A program made the translations under genes and the position numbers. The notes under the pieces are model-generated. The model made no database searches and was not told where the DNA came from. It was given only the letters and a program-made list of their open reading frames with translations. A stretch of 64,000 nt of DNA, taken from an uncultured Lachnospiraceae bacterium. Its GTDB lineage: Bacteria > Bacillota > Clostridia > Lachnospirales > Lachnospiraceae. Shown here piece after piece: positions 1-8,109 of this stretch. Numbering within the stretch: position 1 is the stretch's first letter; each line of letters begins with the position of its first letter. The DNA is taken from the NCBI GenBank assembly GCA_910584845.1, contig CAJUDH010000011.1, forward strand, positions 1-64,000. Reading direction: 5' to 3'.

Positions 1-240
1 ATATGGTTTCTCCTTCCTCCACGCTGTAATCACGGTTCCGGGCAGGCGGTTCCTCTTTCTTTTTGTCGGCGTCCGCCCAGCGCCGGATTGTGGCGGCATG
101 GTTTTTATATCCTTTTCCGCTGGATTCCATATACTCGGACAGCCGCTCAATGTACTGTTCCCAAAGAGAGGGCAGTTCCTCTTGGAGTTCTGCCAGTTCT
201 GCAGAAGATAGAAATACATTCCGGTATCTCCCATATGTTT
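1..240 (-). pseudogene. C-terminal fragment of an ICE/phage-type replication or DnaD-like protein
   Basis: Reading the minus strand in the frame that runs off the window start gives YGRYRNVFLSSAELAELQEE, then a helix-rich stretch with LSEYMESSGKGYKNHAATIR and RRWADADKKK. This pattern (YGxYxNVxLt..ELxxL, then lsxYMxstGKxYKnHxATIRxW) is what I remember from the C-termini of replication initiator or DnaD-like proteins of Firmicutes integrative elements and phages. No start codon belongs to this frame: upstream, at about 230-245, the sequence changes into a PTS EIIC reading frame. The rest of the gene lies outside the window. The assignment is from memory of the motif and is moderate; that the gene is 5'-truncated at the junction is directly visible. 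Confidence 0.5.
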
Positions 241-470
241 GCCCCAATATAGGCCGTCAAAATTGCCGAGAAGACGCTGCCCTGGCATCCGACAACGGGA
301 ATACAGCCAAAGGCCATAACCGCTTTCACGCCGCTTCCCGGGTCTGCAACCGAATAGGCATTGGGGAGGGCCGGGGAAACCAGCATCAATCCGATTACCA
401 TGCCGATCACCGGCATACCGCCAAATACTTGATAGGCAGACCAGCAAATAAGGGATGTTTTTTCAAACAA
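147..470 (-). pseudogene. Internal fragment of a sugar-specific PTS EIIC (sucrose/beta-glucoside/trehalose type)
   Basis: The frame carries GGMPVIGMVIGLMLVSPALP, then PNAYSVA and IPVVGCQGSVFSAILTAYIG, matching the conserved GGxPxLGlviGLmLVxPaLpNAyxVA...IPvVGYQGSVlPA block of EIIBC permeases. A complete EIIBC has about 450-650 residues; only about 75 are here. There is no proper N-terminus: the open frame begins at a TTG that overlaps the glucosidase stop codon. Homology ends at about AYIGAN (237-242), after which the frame reads unrelated residues to a stop at 147. It cannot make a transporter. Its position directly after a GH13 glucosidase suggests a former sugar uptake and hydrolysis operon that lost most of its permease. 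Confidence 0.75.
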
Positions 471-2127
471 GTTTCAGCATCACCGACTGGTATGGCTGTA
501 GTTCCAACCCGTTTTCATGGAAACATACTTCCCCATAGCTTTGCCAGACAGGCTCCATCCCCCCGTCCGGAAGCATTTCCACTTCCTTTCCCCTGCTGAA
601 ATTAAACCAGCACAAAAGGGTTTCCCCTTGGGTATACCGTTTATATGCGATTACATTTTCGCTGCTTAACACCGGTTCGATCCTGCCATAGATAAGGCAG
701 TTGCGGTACGGCCCCTTTTGGCGGAACCGGATTATGCTCCTGTAAAACTCATACACGCCCCCTTTGTCCCCCATCTGCGCCCTGGCATTAATCCTGGGAT
801 ATTCTTCTGCCATGCCAAGCCAGGGCTTATGTACGGAAAACCCGCCATACTGTGTATTGTCCCAAGGGAAGGGGGTGCGTGCGTTGTCCCTGCTGCGCAA
901 ATTCACAAAGCGGAGCGCTTCCTCCTTTGTATACCCTTCCTCAACCGCACGGTAATACTGGTCAATGCTGGACAAATCGTCAAACTCCCCGATGGACCCC
1001 CTGTTAAAGTTCTGCATCCCCAGTTCCTGGCCCTGATAGATAAACGGAAGCCCCCTTAAGAAAAAGTACATGGCTGCCAAGGTCTTTACGGCCTCCGGAT
1101 TGTCCTGGCCATCTTTTAAATATTTGGTGGCTGCCCTGGGCTGGTCATGGTTCTCAATAAAATTGGCGCTCCAGCCATATTTTTGCAGCGCCATCTGGCT
1201 GTCCATTATTTTATCCCTGAAATCCTTTATGCCCCAGTCAACGCGCTTAAACCATTCGCTGCCGGAGTCAATATCCAAATCCGCATAGCGGAAATCAAAA
1301 ATCATGGAAAAATAGCCGTTTTCCCCGATAAATTCCCCCAGCTCCCCATAAGGGACTCCTGGCGCCTCCGCAACCGTCACACATGGATACCGGTCAAAGG
1401 TATGCTCTTTCAGTTCCCTAAGGAACACCCCTATGCCCGGCTGGTTCCTGGAGGATTTTGTGCATTTAGACAACCCGTCCACCCCGTCCGGCTCCTTACT
1501 TTTCCAGGTTAAATCCTTTTTGACAAACGTAATGGCGTCAATCCGGAAACCTGCGATCCCTTTATCCAGCCACCAATTCACGATTTCATACAATTCCCTC
1601 CTCAGCTCTTCATTTTCCCAGTTCAAATCCGGCTGTTTCTTCCCAAAAGAGTGCAGATAATATTCTTCCCGCCCGGGGACCTTCTCCCACACGCTTCCGC
1701 CAAAGACGGAACGCCAGTTGTTCGGGATCTGCCCCCCCTCCTTGAAAATATAATAATCGTGAAAACGGCTCCCGGAATCCGATAAAGCTTTTTGAAACCA
1801 TTCATGCTCGTCCGAAGTATGGTTAACCACCAGGTCAAGGATAATCTTGATCCCCCGTTTCCCCGCCTCCCCAATCAGCTCTTCCAGGTCTTCCATTGTC
1901 CCAAACTCCGGCGCAATGGCTTTATAATCCGAAATGTCATAGCCGTTGTCGTCCATAGGCGATTGATAAATAGGGCAAATCCATAACATCGTCACCCCAA
2001 GGTTTTCCAGGTAATCCAGCTTTTCTGTAATCCCACGCAAATCACCGATGCCGTCATGGTTGCTGTCATAAAAACTTTTGGGGTAAATCTGATAAACAAC
2101 CTCCTCCTGCCACCACTGTTTCTTCAT
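463..2127 (-). CDS. GH13 alpha-glucosidase (oligo-1,6-glucosidase / trehalose-6-P hydrolase-like)
   Basis: Cytoplasmic glycoside hydrolase, 554 residues, the usual length for GH13 subfamilies of MalL/TreA type. It starts with WWQEEVVYQIYPKSF and has the four GH13 regions: DLVVNHTSDEH near residue 98, GFRIDAI with nucleophile Asp197, VAEAPGV with acid/base Glu254, and ENHDQPR with Asp328. The ATG at 2127 is preferred over an upstream in-frame start because GGGAAAGGAG lies about 10 bases before it. The ATG overlaps the TGA of the HAD gene (ATGA), so the two are translationally coupled. The adjacent PTS EIIC remnant suggests a phosphorylated disaccharide as the ancestral substrate, but the DAI after region II does not let me separate alpha-1,6, alpha-1,4 and trehalose-6-P activity. 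Confidence 0.9.
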   Translation of the reverse strand: MKKQWWQEEVVYQIYPKSFYDSNHDGIGDLRGITEKLDYLENLGVTMLWICPIYQSPMDDNGYDISDYKAIAPEFGTMEDLEELIGEAGKRGIKIILDLVVNHTSDEHEWFQKALSDSGSRFHDYYIFKEGGQIPNNWRSVFGGSVWEKVPGREEYYLHSFGKKQPDLNWENEELRRELYEIVNWWLDKGIAGFRIDAITFVKKDLTWKSKEPDGVDGLSKCTKSSRNQPGIGVFLRELKEHTFDRYPCVTVAEAPGVPYGELGEFIGENGYFSMIFDFRYADLDIDSGSEWFKRVDWGIKDFRDKIMDSQMALQKYGWSANFIENHDQPRAATKYLKDGQDNPEAVKTLAAMYFFLRGLPFIYQGQELGMQNFNRGSIGEFDDLSSIDQYYRAVEEGYTKEEALRFVNLRSRDNARTPFPWDNTQYGGFSVHKPWLGMAEEYPRINARAQMGDKGGVYEFYRSIIRFRQKGPYRNCLIYGRIEPVLSSENVIAYKRYTQGETLLCWFNFSRGKEVEMLPDGGMEPVWQSYGEVCFHENGLELQPYQSVMLKLV

Positions 2128-2669
2128 AATACTGCGCTCCTTTCCCATGGATGGATGATGTTTCTCCTTACCAATTCTTTATAAATGCCGTCCTCTGCCG
2201 CCGCTTCACATACAGAAGACGCATATTTCCGGATCCTCATGTCACCGGACCCTACTGCTACGGCAACCCCGGTTGCCTTCATCATGTCAATGTCATTTAC
2301 GCCGTCACCAAAACTCATGCTCCGGCTTTTCAAAATACCCAGCTCCTTATTCAGCCTGTAAACGGCGGTGCCCTTATTGCACCCTTTCGGAAGCAATTCC
2401 AGATACCACCTCCCGTTCCATTTCCATTTCTGAACCAGCTGCGCCTCCCTCCCCCGGTATTGGATATAACAGCCTCCCCCGGAAATCATCCCATCCGTCT
2501 GCAGCGCCATAACGTCTTCCTGGACCATTCCGGAACTTCTGCCTGTACAGATGACAATCCGGATTCCGTATTTCCGGCATTGGCCTATTGTCCAGGCTGC
2601 ACTGTCCGGAACCCCTTTTTGTTCATCTCTTAAGATCCCGTCTATATCCAGGTAAATAATTTCAACCAT
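2124..2669 (-). CDS. Cof-type HAD phosphatase with a shortened cap
   Basis: Predicted haloacid dehalogenase-superfamily sugar-phosphate phosphatase. Motif I is YLDIDG (two catalytic Asp), motif II is CTGR, the motif III Lys lies in LLPKGCNKG, and motif IV is GDGVNDID. With 181 residues from the ATG at 2669 (preceded by GGGAGGAAGG) it is far shorter than the usual 260-270. The missing part is the C2-type cap: only about 30 residues separate the GGGCYIQYRG strand from the KG of motif III. The catalytic core looks complete. It is first in a two-gene operon with the glucosidase, so a sugar phosphate is a reasonable but unproven substrate. The internal loss may be real or may mark decay, like the broken PTS gene downstream. 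Confidence 0.8.
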   Translation of the reverse strand: MVEIIYLDIDGILRDEQKGVPDSAAWTIGQCRKYGIRIVICTGRSSGMVQEDVMALQTDGMISGGGCYIQYRGREAQLVQKWKWNGRWYLELLPKGCNKGTAVYRLNKELGILKSRSMSFGDGVNDIDMMKATGVAVAVGSGDMRIRKYASSVCEAAAEDGIYKELVRRNIIHPWERSAVL

Positions 2670-2711
2670 ACGTTTTATGCCTTCCTCCCTGTCCTGCAAT
2701 CAGGCTACCAC

Positions 2712-2740
2712 AAAAAAAGAAGTCCATCAATAGGATGGAC
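2712..2740 (-). terminator. Intrinsic terminator between the 80-residue gene and the HAD/glucosidase operon
   Basis: A perfect 7-bp stem (GTCCATC / GATGGAC, 2722-2740, 5-base loop) is followed on the minus strand by TTCTTTTTTT. It ends transcripts from the gene at 2849-3091. Because a promoter-like pair sits just upstream of it (2769-2798), it may also act as an attenuator in the leader of the HAD/glucosidase operon. Confidence 0.7.
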
Positions 2741-2768
2741 CCCTTTAAAAACAATGTACGGATTCTGT

Positions 2769-2798
2769 ACTATATTTCATTTTATAAAACTTTGTCCA
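2769..2798 (-). promoter_or_regulatory. Candidate sigma-A promoter of the HAD/glucosidase operon
   Basis: On the minus strand TGGACA (2798-2793) and TATAGT (2774-2769) are 18 bases apart. Transcription would start about 20 bases before the terminator hairpin at 2740-2722, leaving that hairpin inside the 5' leader. I looked for a BglG/LicT-type antiterminator target beside it and did not see a convincing one. Confidence 0.4.
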
Positions 2799-2848
2799 CA
2801 TCCGTTCCGGCGCCCACCAAATAATTTGGGTAACAAAGGTAAAGGTAT

Positions 2849-3091
2849 TCAATCAAAACCATCCTCATCCATCGCCACTCCCCTGCGGTTCTGTTCATAC
2901 TCAAGATAGCGGACCGACAAAATATCCAGCAAAATATAAAATGCCGCTACCATCTCATAAGGCTGCCCGGCAGGCTGGGTGCTGTCCATATTCTTTACTG
3001 CCTGCTTATCCCGGAAAACCGCCGCCAGTATTTCCCTGTCGTTTGCCGTAAGGGATCCGTTCTTTTGATTGGCAAGTTCCTCAAGATTCAT
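2849..3091 (-). CDS. Small acidic protein of unknown function
   Basis: An 80-residue soluble protein beginning MNLEELANQKNGSLTANDRE. GGGAGG lies 8 bases before the ATG, which supports real translation. The middle (QPYEMVAAFYILLDILSVRY) is hydrophobic and probably one helix, but it is not a clear membrane segment because charged residues follow at once; the C-terminus is acidic. I do not recognise a family. It stands alone, ending before the terminator at 2740-2712 and separated by 133 bases from the membrane-protein gene upstream. Confidence 0.6.
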   Translation of the reverse strand: MNLEELANQKNGSLTANDREILAAVFRDKQAVKNMDSTQPAGQPYEMVAAFYILLDILSVRYLEYEQNRRGVAMDEDGFD

Positions 3092-3224
3092 GCAAAGCCC
3101 TCCCTATGAAGCAGAATCTGCCGGATGGCGCGTCTATTGCCCTGCCGCCCTGGCAGCCGCTATTTCCCCGGATTTCCCACCAAACATCCGGATCCGCCAC
3201 GGATTTTCTTGCAAGTTTCATTTT

Positions 3225-4394
3225 TTATTTGTTGTTGCCTTTTAGGCGCGCGATAATTGCTTCACGGTTTTCCGGATGGCGGGGCACGCCCAGCCCGCCG
3301 CGTTTTGGCAACATGACCTTAAGGAAACTGCCGTTTTTCATCGTAATGGAACAGTTGGCTGCCCCCATCCATCCTTGTTTAACCACGCAATTTTGAATTT
3401 CTGCCAATAGGAAACGGGTGCCGATATCCCGTATGGGAATACAGGAGCCAATTTCCTCAATAACCGTTTCCCCCAAATCCGGGGCGTCGTTAAATTGATA
3501 AAGATGTTTATACGCCTTACATTCGGCGAGGATCAGGTAATGCTGGGTAATGCCGACATATACGTCATATTTTGAGTACTTGATTTTCTTCACTTGAAGG
3601 GCAGCGCAGTTTTCATCTGATACCAGTTTGTCCCCCACACAACGGCATTTCTTGAATGTTTGTTTTATTTCCGTTTGAACCCCGATGCCGCGTACGGCTG
3701 CCGCCAGCGTTTCCCCATTGGGTAGGTATCCCTCCAATGCCTGCAGCATATCCTTTTCGTCAAAAATACCGAATCCCCCCCGGTTTGCCCTTATAAAAGC
3801 GGGTATGATATACACAAATGCCAATACAAGCAAAAACACCCCGATAACCACCAGGATTGCAGGCAAGCCAGCCCTCCCCTTGCTGGTAACCTTTTCTTTG
3901 ATATAGAATTCGCCGAAATATTCCGAAAAATTGTCAGGCCCTAACTCCCTGTACCGGAACAAGTGTTTGCTGTTTGATATAACCAATTGTTTTAAGGGTT
4001 CATCAATTGGGTACGCAACCCCTTTTATCCGGTAAATAGTATCCAATTTTCCGGTTTCCCCATTGAGCCTCCTTACTATATTATCAAAGGTACTACTTGA
4101 CATAGATACCAGGCACCCCCGGCCAAACATATCGGCCACATAATATAGTTGAATATCCTTTTGGGAAGTCTGTGTAATGTATATCGGTAATGTATCCAAG
4201 TCCAATTTAACGGATTGGCTTTCCGTTTTGCTGCCGCTTAACACAATTTCGGAAAAGTCCGCCACTTCCTCCTCCTCTTTTAAAAAGGCCGGCAGGAAAG
4301 CAGACCCAATCAGCGCAAACGCAACGGATATATAAACCAAAAACAAAAAAATCAACTTCTTTTTCACTTTTAAAATTTTGTCTTTTTCTTCCAT
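3225..4394 (-). CDS. Membrane protein of unknown function with two transmembrane segments
   Basis: About 389 residues. A basic N-terminus (KVKKK) precedes a transmembrane helix (IFLFLVYISVAFALIGSAFL), then an extracytoplasmic part of about 130 residues, a second helix (LPAILVVIGVFLLVLAFVYI) and a cytoplasmic C-terminal half of about 190 residues containing CRC and KRGGLGVPRH. The C-terminal half reads like a PH-like or lipid-binding fold, but that is only an impression. An ATG at 4394 with GAGGGGG just upstream is chosen over an in-frame GTG at 4412 that has no good ribosome-binding site. The region before the start contains a tandem repeat (4407-4497). Function unknown. Confidence 0.75.
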   Translation of the reverse strand: MEEKDKILKVKKKLIFLFLVYISVAFALIGSAFLPAFLKEEEEVADFSEIVLSGSKTESQSVKLDLDTLPIYITQTSQKDIQLYYVADMFGRGCLVSMSSSTFDNIVRRLNGETGKLDTIYRIKGVAYPIDEPLKQLVISNSKHLFRYRELGPDNFSEYFGEFYIKEKVTSKGRAGLPAILVVIGVFLLVLAFVYIIPAFIRANRGGFGIFDEKDMLQALEGYLPNGETLAAAVRGIGVQTEIKQTFKKCRCVGDKLVSDENCAALQVKKIKYSKYDVYVGITQHYLILAECKAYKHLYQFNDAPDLGETVIEEIGSCIPIRDIGTRFLLAEIQNCVVKQGWMGAANCSITMKNGSFLKVMLPKRGGLGVPRHPENREAIIARLKGNNK

Positions 4395-4406
4395 GATCCC
4401 CCTCTT

Positions 4407-4497
4407 TTCCACGGATGTCCCATCCCTTGAAAATCCCCATGCCCTGCCTTATTTCCACGGATGTCCATCTCTTCCCCCCCCATACCCTGCCTTATTG
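4407..4497. repeat. Tandem duplication of about 45 bp upstream of the membrane-protein gene
   Basis: Two adjacent imperfect copies each contain TTTCCACGGATGTCC, then C/T-rich sequence, then CCCTGCCTTATT. The second copy runs into the stop codon of the YbaK gene, and the first ends at the ribosome-binding region of the membrane-protein gene. Confidence 0.6.
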
Positions 4498-4977
4498 GAT
4501 ATGGCTTTCCACCGTCACATCCGCTACCTGATAACGGATCACTTTCCTAAGGTCCTTTGGCGCCATCTCCACCTGTGCCCCAACCTTACCGCCGCTAAAA
4601 AAGAAACGCTCCAGCCCTTCCACTTGCCGGCCGATGGTTGTGGGGAAAAATTTTTTCATCCCGATGGGAGAACAGCCGCCGTGGACATATCCCGTAAGGG
4701 GCAAAAGTTCTTTCGCCTTTAACATGGCCACTGATTTTTCTCCTGCCGCCTTTGCGGCTTTCTTTAGGTCCAGTTCCTTTTCTACCGGGATAACAAATAC
4801 ATAATGGCGCCCGCTCTTGCCTTCCGTCACCAATGTTTTAAAAACCAGGGCAGGGTCTTCCCCCAGGGCCCGGGCGGCCCCGGCCCCGCTAACTGCCCCT
4901 CCGGCCTCATAGAAATGTGGCTGATAGGGTATCTTTTTCTGCTCTAAAATCCGCATGACATTGGTTTTTTCTTCCAT
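4492..4977 (-). CDS. ybaK: YbaK/EbsC-family Cys-tRNA(Pro) deacylase
   Basis: A 161-residue single-domain trans-editing enzyme that hydrolyses Cys wrongly attached to tRNA(Pro). Family marks include the N-terminal NVMRILEQKKIPYQPHFYE, VFKTLVTEGKSGRHYVFVIP, a catalytic Lys region ELDLKKAAKAAGEKSVAM, and the GYVHGGCSPIGMKK loop typical of YbaK. The ATG at 4977 is preceded by GGGAGGTGG; the longer frame to 5004 is less likely. It lies 84 bases after potD in the same direction; the gap holds a GC-rich hairpin (CCGGCA/TGCCGG) without a T-run, so weak read-through from the pot operon is possible. Confidence 0.9.
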   Translation of the reverse strand: MEEKTNVMRILEQKKIPYQPHFYEAGGAVSGAGAARALGEDPALVFKTLVTEGKSGRHYVFVIPVEKELDLKKAAKAAGEKSVAMLKAKELLPLTGYVHGGCSPIGMKKFFPTTIGRQVEGLERFFFSGGKVGAQVEMAPKDLRKVIRYQVADVTVESHIQ

Positions 4978-5061
4978 CCTTTCCACCTCCCGAACCTCAT
5001 CCAAAAACCGCCCCCGGACCCTTGCCCTTTTCCCCGGCAGGCTGCCGGAACACCGGCAGGC

Positions 5062-6171
5062 CTAATCCAGTGCTGCCTTAAACTTTGTCCAAAGTTCCCC
5101 GTGAAGCGCCGTTGCCTCCGGGCCCACATCCTGGATAAATTCCCCGTTGGGGATGTCGTCCGTACTGATAACCAGGCTCTTTTTAAACTCCTCGTCCAAA
5201 AACTCGTAGGAAGCCTGATTCGGGCAAAGGTAATATGTCTGCTGGGTTACCTGCGCCCCGATTTCCCCGTCCAGGATAAAATTCAGGAACGCATGGGCGT
5301 TGTCGCTGTTAGGCGCCTGGGAAGGGATAAAGGCGGCATCCACCCCAAAGCCAAGCCCTTCCTTTGGGTAAACCACCTGTAGGTCCGGGTTTTGGCTTAA
5401 GGCCAAGGCAACCTGGGAAGTAAAGAGGAATGCCGCACCTACCTCCCCACTTAGGAGGTAATCCTGGGTCTGGTTCTGGCTTAGCACCCGCACATTAGGC
5501 GCCAGCCCCATCAGCTTTTCCCCGGCCGCCTGGATTACGTCCAGGTCTTCCGTATTAAAAGACTCCCCCATAGCCTTCAAAGCCATCCCCATAACCACCC
5601 GTTCGCTGTCCATCAAAGCCAGGCTGTCTTTTAGCGACGGATCCCACAAAGATTCATAACCGGTAACCTGGCAGGTAACCACAGACGGGTCGTAGACAAG
5701 CAAAGGGATGCCTGGGCCATAGGGGACCGTCAGCGTATTTTCCGGATCATAAAAAAAGTTTTGGAAAACCGGGTCAATGTTTTTAAAATTCGGCAGCTTT
5801 TCCTTGTCCAGCTCTTTGACCAGCCCTTCATCGGCGGCAACCTTAATGATATAATCCGACGCTATGATAATATCATAGTCCCCGCCTTTACTGGTTTCCA
5901 GTTTGGCCAGCATTTCCTCGTTTGCCTCAAAATTGGTATAATTGACCCGGATCCCCGTCTCGTCTTCAAAACGGCTGATCACGTCCCGGGGTACATACTC
6001 GGCCCAGGTATAAATATTTAACTCGCCCGGATCCCCCTTAACGTCTTTGGAGCCGTCCTGGGCCTGTGCAGGGGCCTTTGCGCCCCCCTCCCCCCCGCCG
6101 CAGCCGGAAAGGCTGGCGGCCGTCAAAGCTGCCGCCGTCAATATTGCAAAAAATCCACTGGCCTTTTTCAT
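5062..6171 (-). CDS. potD: Spermidine/putrescine ABC transporter, substrate-binding lipoprotein
   Basis: A 369-residue extracytoplasmic binding protein. The signal peptide ends in a lipobox LSGC with Cys24 as the lipidation site, followed by a Gly/Ala-rich linker. The mature part opens with LNIYTWAEYVPRDVISRFED, the classic PotD/PotF start, and later has YDIIIASDYIIK and GPGIPLLVYDP. The ATG at 6171 is preceded by AAGGAGGATAACAATC, so the longer upstream frame is not used. It is the last gene of potA-potB-potC-potD, 66 bases after potC. The separate ribosome-binding site fits the extra synthesis usually needed for binding proteins. Confidence 0.93.
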   Translation of the reverse strand: MKKASGFFAILTAAALTAASLSGCGGGEGGAKAPAQAQDGSKDVKGDPGELNIYTWAEYVPRDVISRFEDETGIRVNYTNFEANEEMLAKLETSKGGDYDIIIASDYIIKVAADEGLVKELDKEKLPNFKNIDPVFQNFFYDPENTLTVPYGPGIPLLVYDPSVVTCQVTGYESLWDPSLKDSLALMDSERVVMGMALKAMGESFNTEDLDVIQAAGEKLMGLAPNVRVLSQNQTQDYLLSGEVGAAFLFTSQVALALSQNPDLQVVYPKEGLGFGVDAAFIPSQAPNSDNAHAFLNFILDGEIGAQVTQQTYYLCPNQASYEFLDEEFKKSLVISTDDIPNGEFIQDVGPEATALHGELWTKFKAALD

Positions 6172-6237
6172 GATTGTTATCCTCCTTACGGTATTCAACT
6201 GATAAATTTTACGCCGGGCCCATTGCCCGCACACGCT

Positions 6238-7014
6238 TTAACTGCGCCCAATCCCCCTTAAAGCCCTCGACGCCCCCACCAGCAAAAAGGTCACTGCCAG
6301 CATAAGCGTACAAAGTGCATTTATCTCCGGCGTGACCCCGGATTTCAACTGTGTATAAATGTGGATCGGAAGCGTATTTGTCCTGGCCCCTGTCACAAAA
6401 ATGCTGATGACCACGTCATCCAACGACATGGCGAAAGCCAGGAGCATCCCGGAAATCACCGCCGGTAAAATCAGCGGCAAAGTAATGTCAAAAAATGCCC
6501 TCCCCTCAGTAGCCCCCAGGTCTTTTGCCGCTTCGCCCAGGGATTTATCAATCCCCACCAGGCTGGATTTGACCATCATATACACATAGGGCACACAAAA
6601 AGCAGTATGGCCAAGCACCAGCGTCACCATGCCAAAAGGCAGGTCCAACATGGCAAAAAAGGCCATAAATACCATCCCCAATATAATTTCCGGCACCATA
6701 ATGGGGATGGAAGAGACATATTCCACCGCACTTTTACTCCGCCACCTGACCTTGGCCATGCCAGCCGCGCCCAAGGTCCCTATAACCCCTGCCGCCACGC
6801 TGCTTAAGGTTGCCAAAACCACGCTGTTTTTCAGTGCCTCCAGCAAAGGCCGGTTTTTCATCAGTTTCCGGTACCAGTCCAGGCTCCATCCGGTCCAGGC
6901 CGTAGAATTGCGCGATCCGTTAAAAGAATAGGCTACTACCACGCAGATGGGCATATACATCAGGGCCAGCAGGATTGCCTGATAAACGGCAGAAAAGCGG
7001 ACTTTCTTTTTCAT
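6238..7014 (-). CDS. potC: Spermidine/putrescine ABC transporter permease PotC
   Basis: A 258-residue inner-membrane permease with about six transmembrane helices. The EAA loop that contacts the ATPase is visible as GEAAKDLGATEGRAFFDITL. The start is the ATG at 7014, which overlaps the potB stop (ATGA). The open frame extends much further upstream but that part is out-of-frame potB sequence. With PotB it forms the membrane pore of the importer. Confidence 0.93.
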   Translation of the reverse strand: MKKKVRFSAVYQAILLALMYMPICVVVAYSFNGSRNSTAWTGWSLDWYRKLMKNRPLLEALKNSVVLATLSSVAAGVIGTLGAAGMAKVRWRSKSAVEYVSSIPIMVPEIILGMVFMAFFAMLDLPFGMVTLVLGHTAFCVPYVYMMVKSSLVGIDKSLGEAAKDLGATEGRAFFDITLPLILPAVISGMLLAFAMSLDDVVISIFVTGARTNTLPIHIYTQLKSGVTPEINALCTLMLAVTFLLVGASRALRGIGRS

Positions 7015-7904
7015 AACAGCCCCTCCAAATCTTTCACCCCAGCCACCTTGCGGTATATCCAGATCATCACAGAGGTAAACATCATCAGCACCACAGACAA
7101 CGCGGCGGCAAACGGCCAATCCCTTCCGCTCTGAAGCTGGTTCTGGATCAGGTTCCCCACCAGCATAACCTTGCCCCCGCCCAAAATATCTGCAATAAAA
7201 AACAGGCCCATGGACGGGATAAACACCAGCACAATGCCCGACAATATCCCAGGGAGGGTCAATTTCATGGTAATGGTAAAAAAGGCTTCCCATTTCGTCG
7301 CCCCTAAATCCCTTGCTGCCTCCACCAGGCCCCAGTCCATCTTATCCGTGCTGGAATAGACGGAAAGGATCATAAAAGGCAGCAGGGAATAGACCATCCC
7401 CACCAAGACCGCGGGATAAGAATACAATAATTTCAACGGCGAATCCGTAAGCCCCACCCCCATTAACAGCTTATCCAAAAGCCCATTGCTGCGGAAAATA
7501 ATAATCCAGCCATACATCCGCATCAAAGCGCTGGTCCAAAAGGGGATCACCACCAAAAGCATCATCAGGCTTTTTGCCCGCTTGGGCAGCCTGGCCATAA
7601 AATATCCGAAGGGGTAGCCGGCCAACAAGGTGCCTATGGTGGTCAATACAGCCATCTGGAACGATTCCTTAAAAGTATTCAAATAAACCGGCTTGGCAAT
7701 CCGCAGATAATTGTCCAGCGTAAATTCATTTACCACACCCCAGGCCCGGGCCCGGGTCAGAAAACTTAAAACCAGCAGATATACCATTGGCAGGGCAACA
7801 AAAAAAACCGTAAACAGGTAGAAAGGCATCACTGCCATCCACCACCGGTCCCGCCGTTTCCCCGGCGGGCGCCCCGCCGGGAAGGCCGCCTGCAGGATCT
7901 GCAT
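7011..7904 (-). CDS. potB: Spermidine/putrescine ABC transporter permease PotB
   Basis: A 297-residue permease with about six membrane helices and the EAA loop VEAARDLGATKWEAFFTITM. Start chosen at the ATG at 7904, which has G-rich Shine-Dalgarno sequence (AGGGGGG) about 10 bases upstream; an in-frame ATG at 7967 is possible and would add 21 residues. Its last codons overlap the potC start, so B and C are probably translationally coupled. About 205 bases separate it from potA upstream, an unusually wide gap for a pot operon; that gap is GC-rich and carries two copies of a GCGCC(C/T)G(C/T)GGGAAA motif. Confidence 0.9.
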   Translation of the reverse strand: MQILQAAFPAGRPPGKRRDRWWMAVMPFYLFTVFFVALPMVYLLVLSFLTRARAWGVVNEFTLDNYLRIAKPVYLNTFKESFQMAVLTTIGTLLAGYPFGYFMARLPKRAKSLMMLLVVIPFWTSALMRMYGWIIIFRSNGLLDKLLMGVGLTDSPLKLLYSYPAVLVGMVYSLLPFMILSVYSSTDKMDWGLVEAARDLGATKWEAFFTITMKLTLPGILSGIVLVFIPSMGLFFIADILGGGKVMLVGNLIQNQLQSGRDWPFAAALSVVLMMFTSVMIWIYRKVAGVKDLEGLL

Positions 7905-8109
7905 CACCCCCGTACCCCCCTCTTTATGCCATCCGGCCCTTTCTTTCCCTCTGGTATTTTGCCCCATTCCCCTGATCCTCCCGGCTTTTATTTTACTGCC
8001 TTTTATTATCTTTTCCTGTGCGCCCGCGGGAAACCGTTGATGTTTGCCATTTCATAGCCCCGCCCGGCGCGGCTTCTTTCCTGCGCGCCTGTGGGAAAGA
8101 AGCTGCCGT

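Noticed and set aside
2712..2850. LicT/SacT ribonucleic antiterminator target overlapping the terminator
   Set aside because: I could not align the region with the known target sequence; the hairpin has no partly overlapping alternative stem that I can see.
7905..8109. An extra small gene between potB and potA
   Set aside because: No frame has a ribosome-binding site or recognisable residues; the gap is GC-rich with a short direct repeat.
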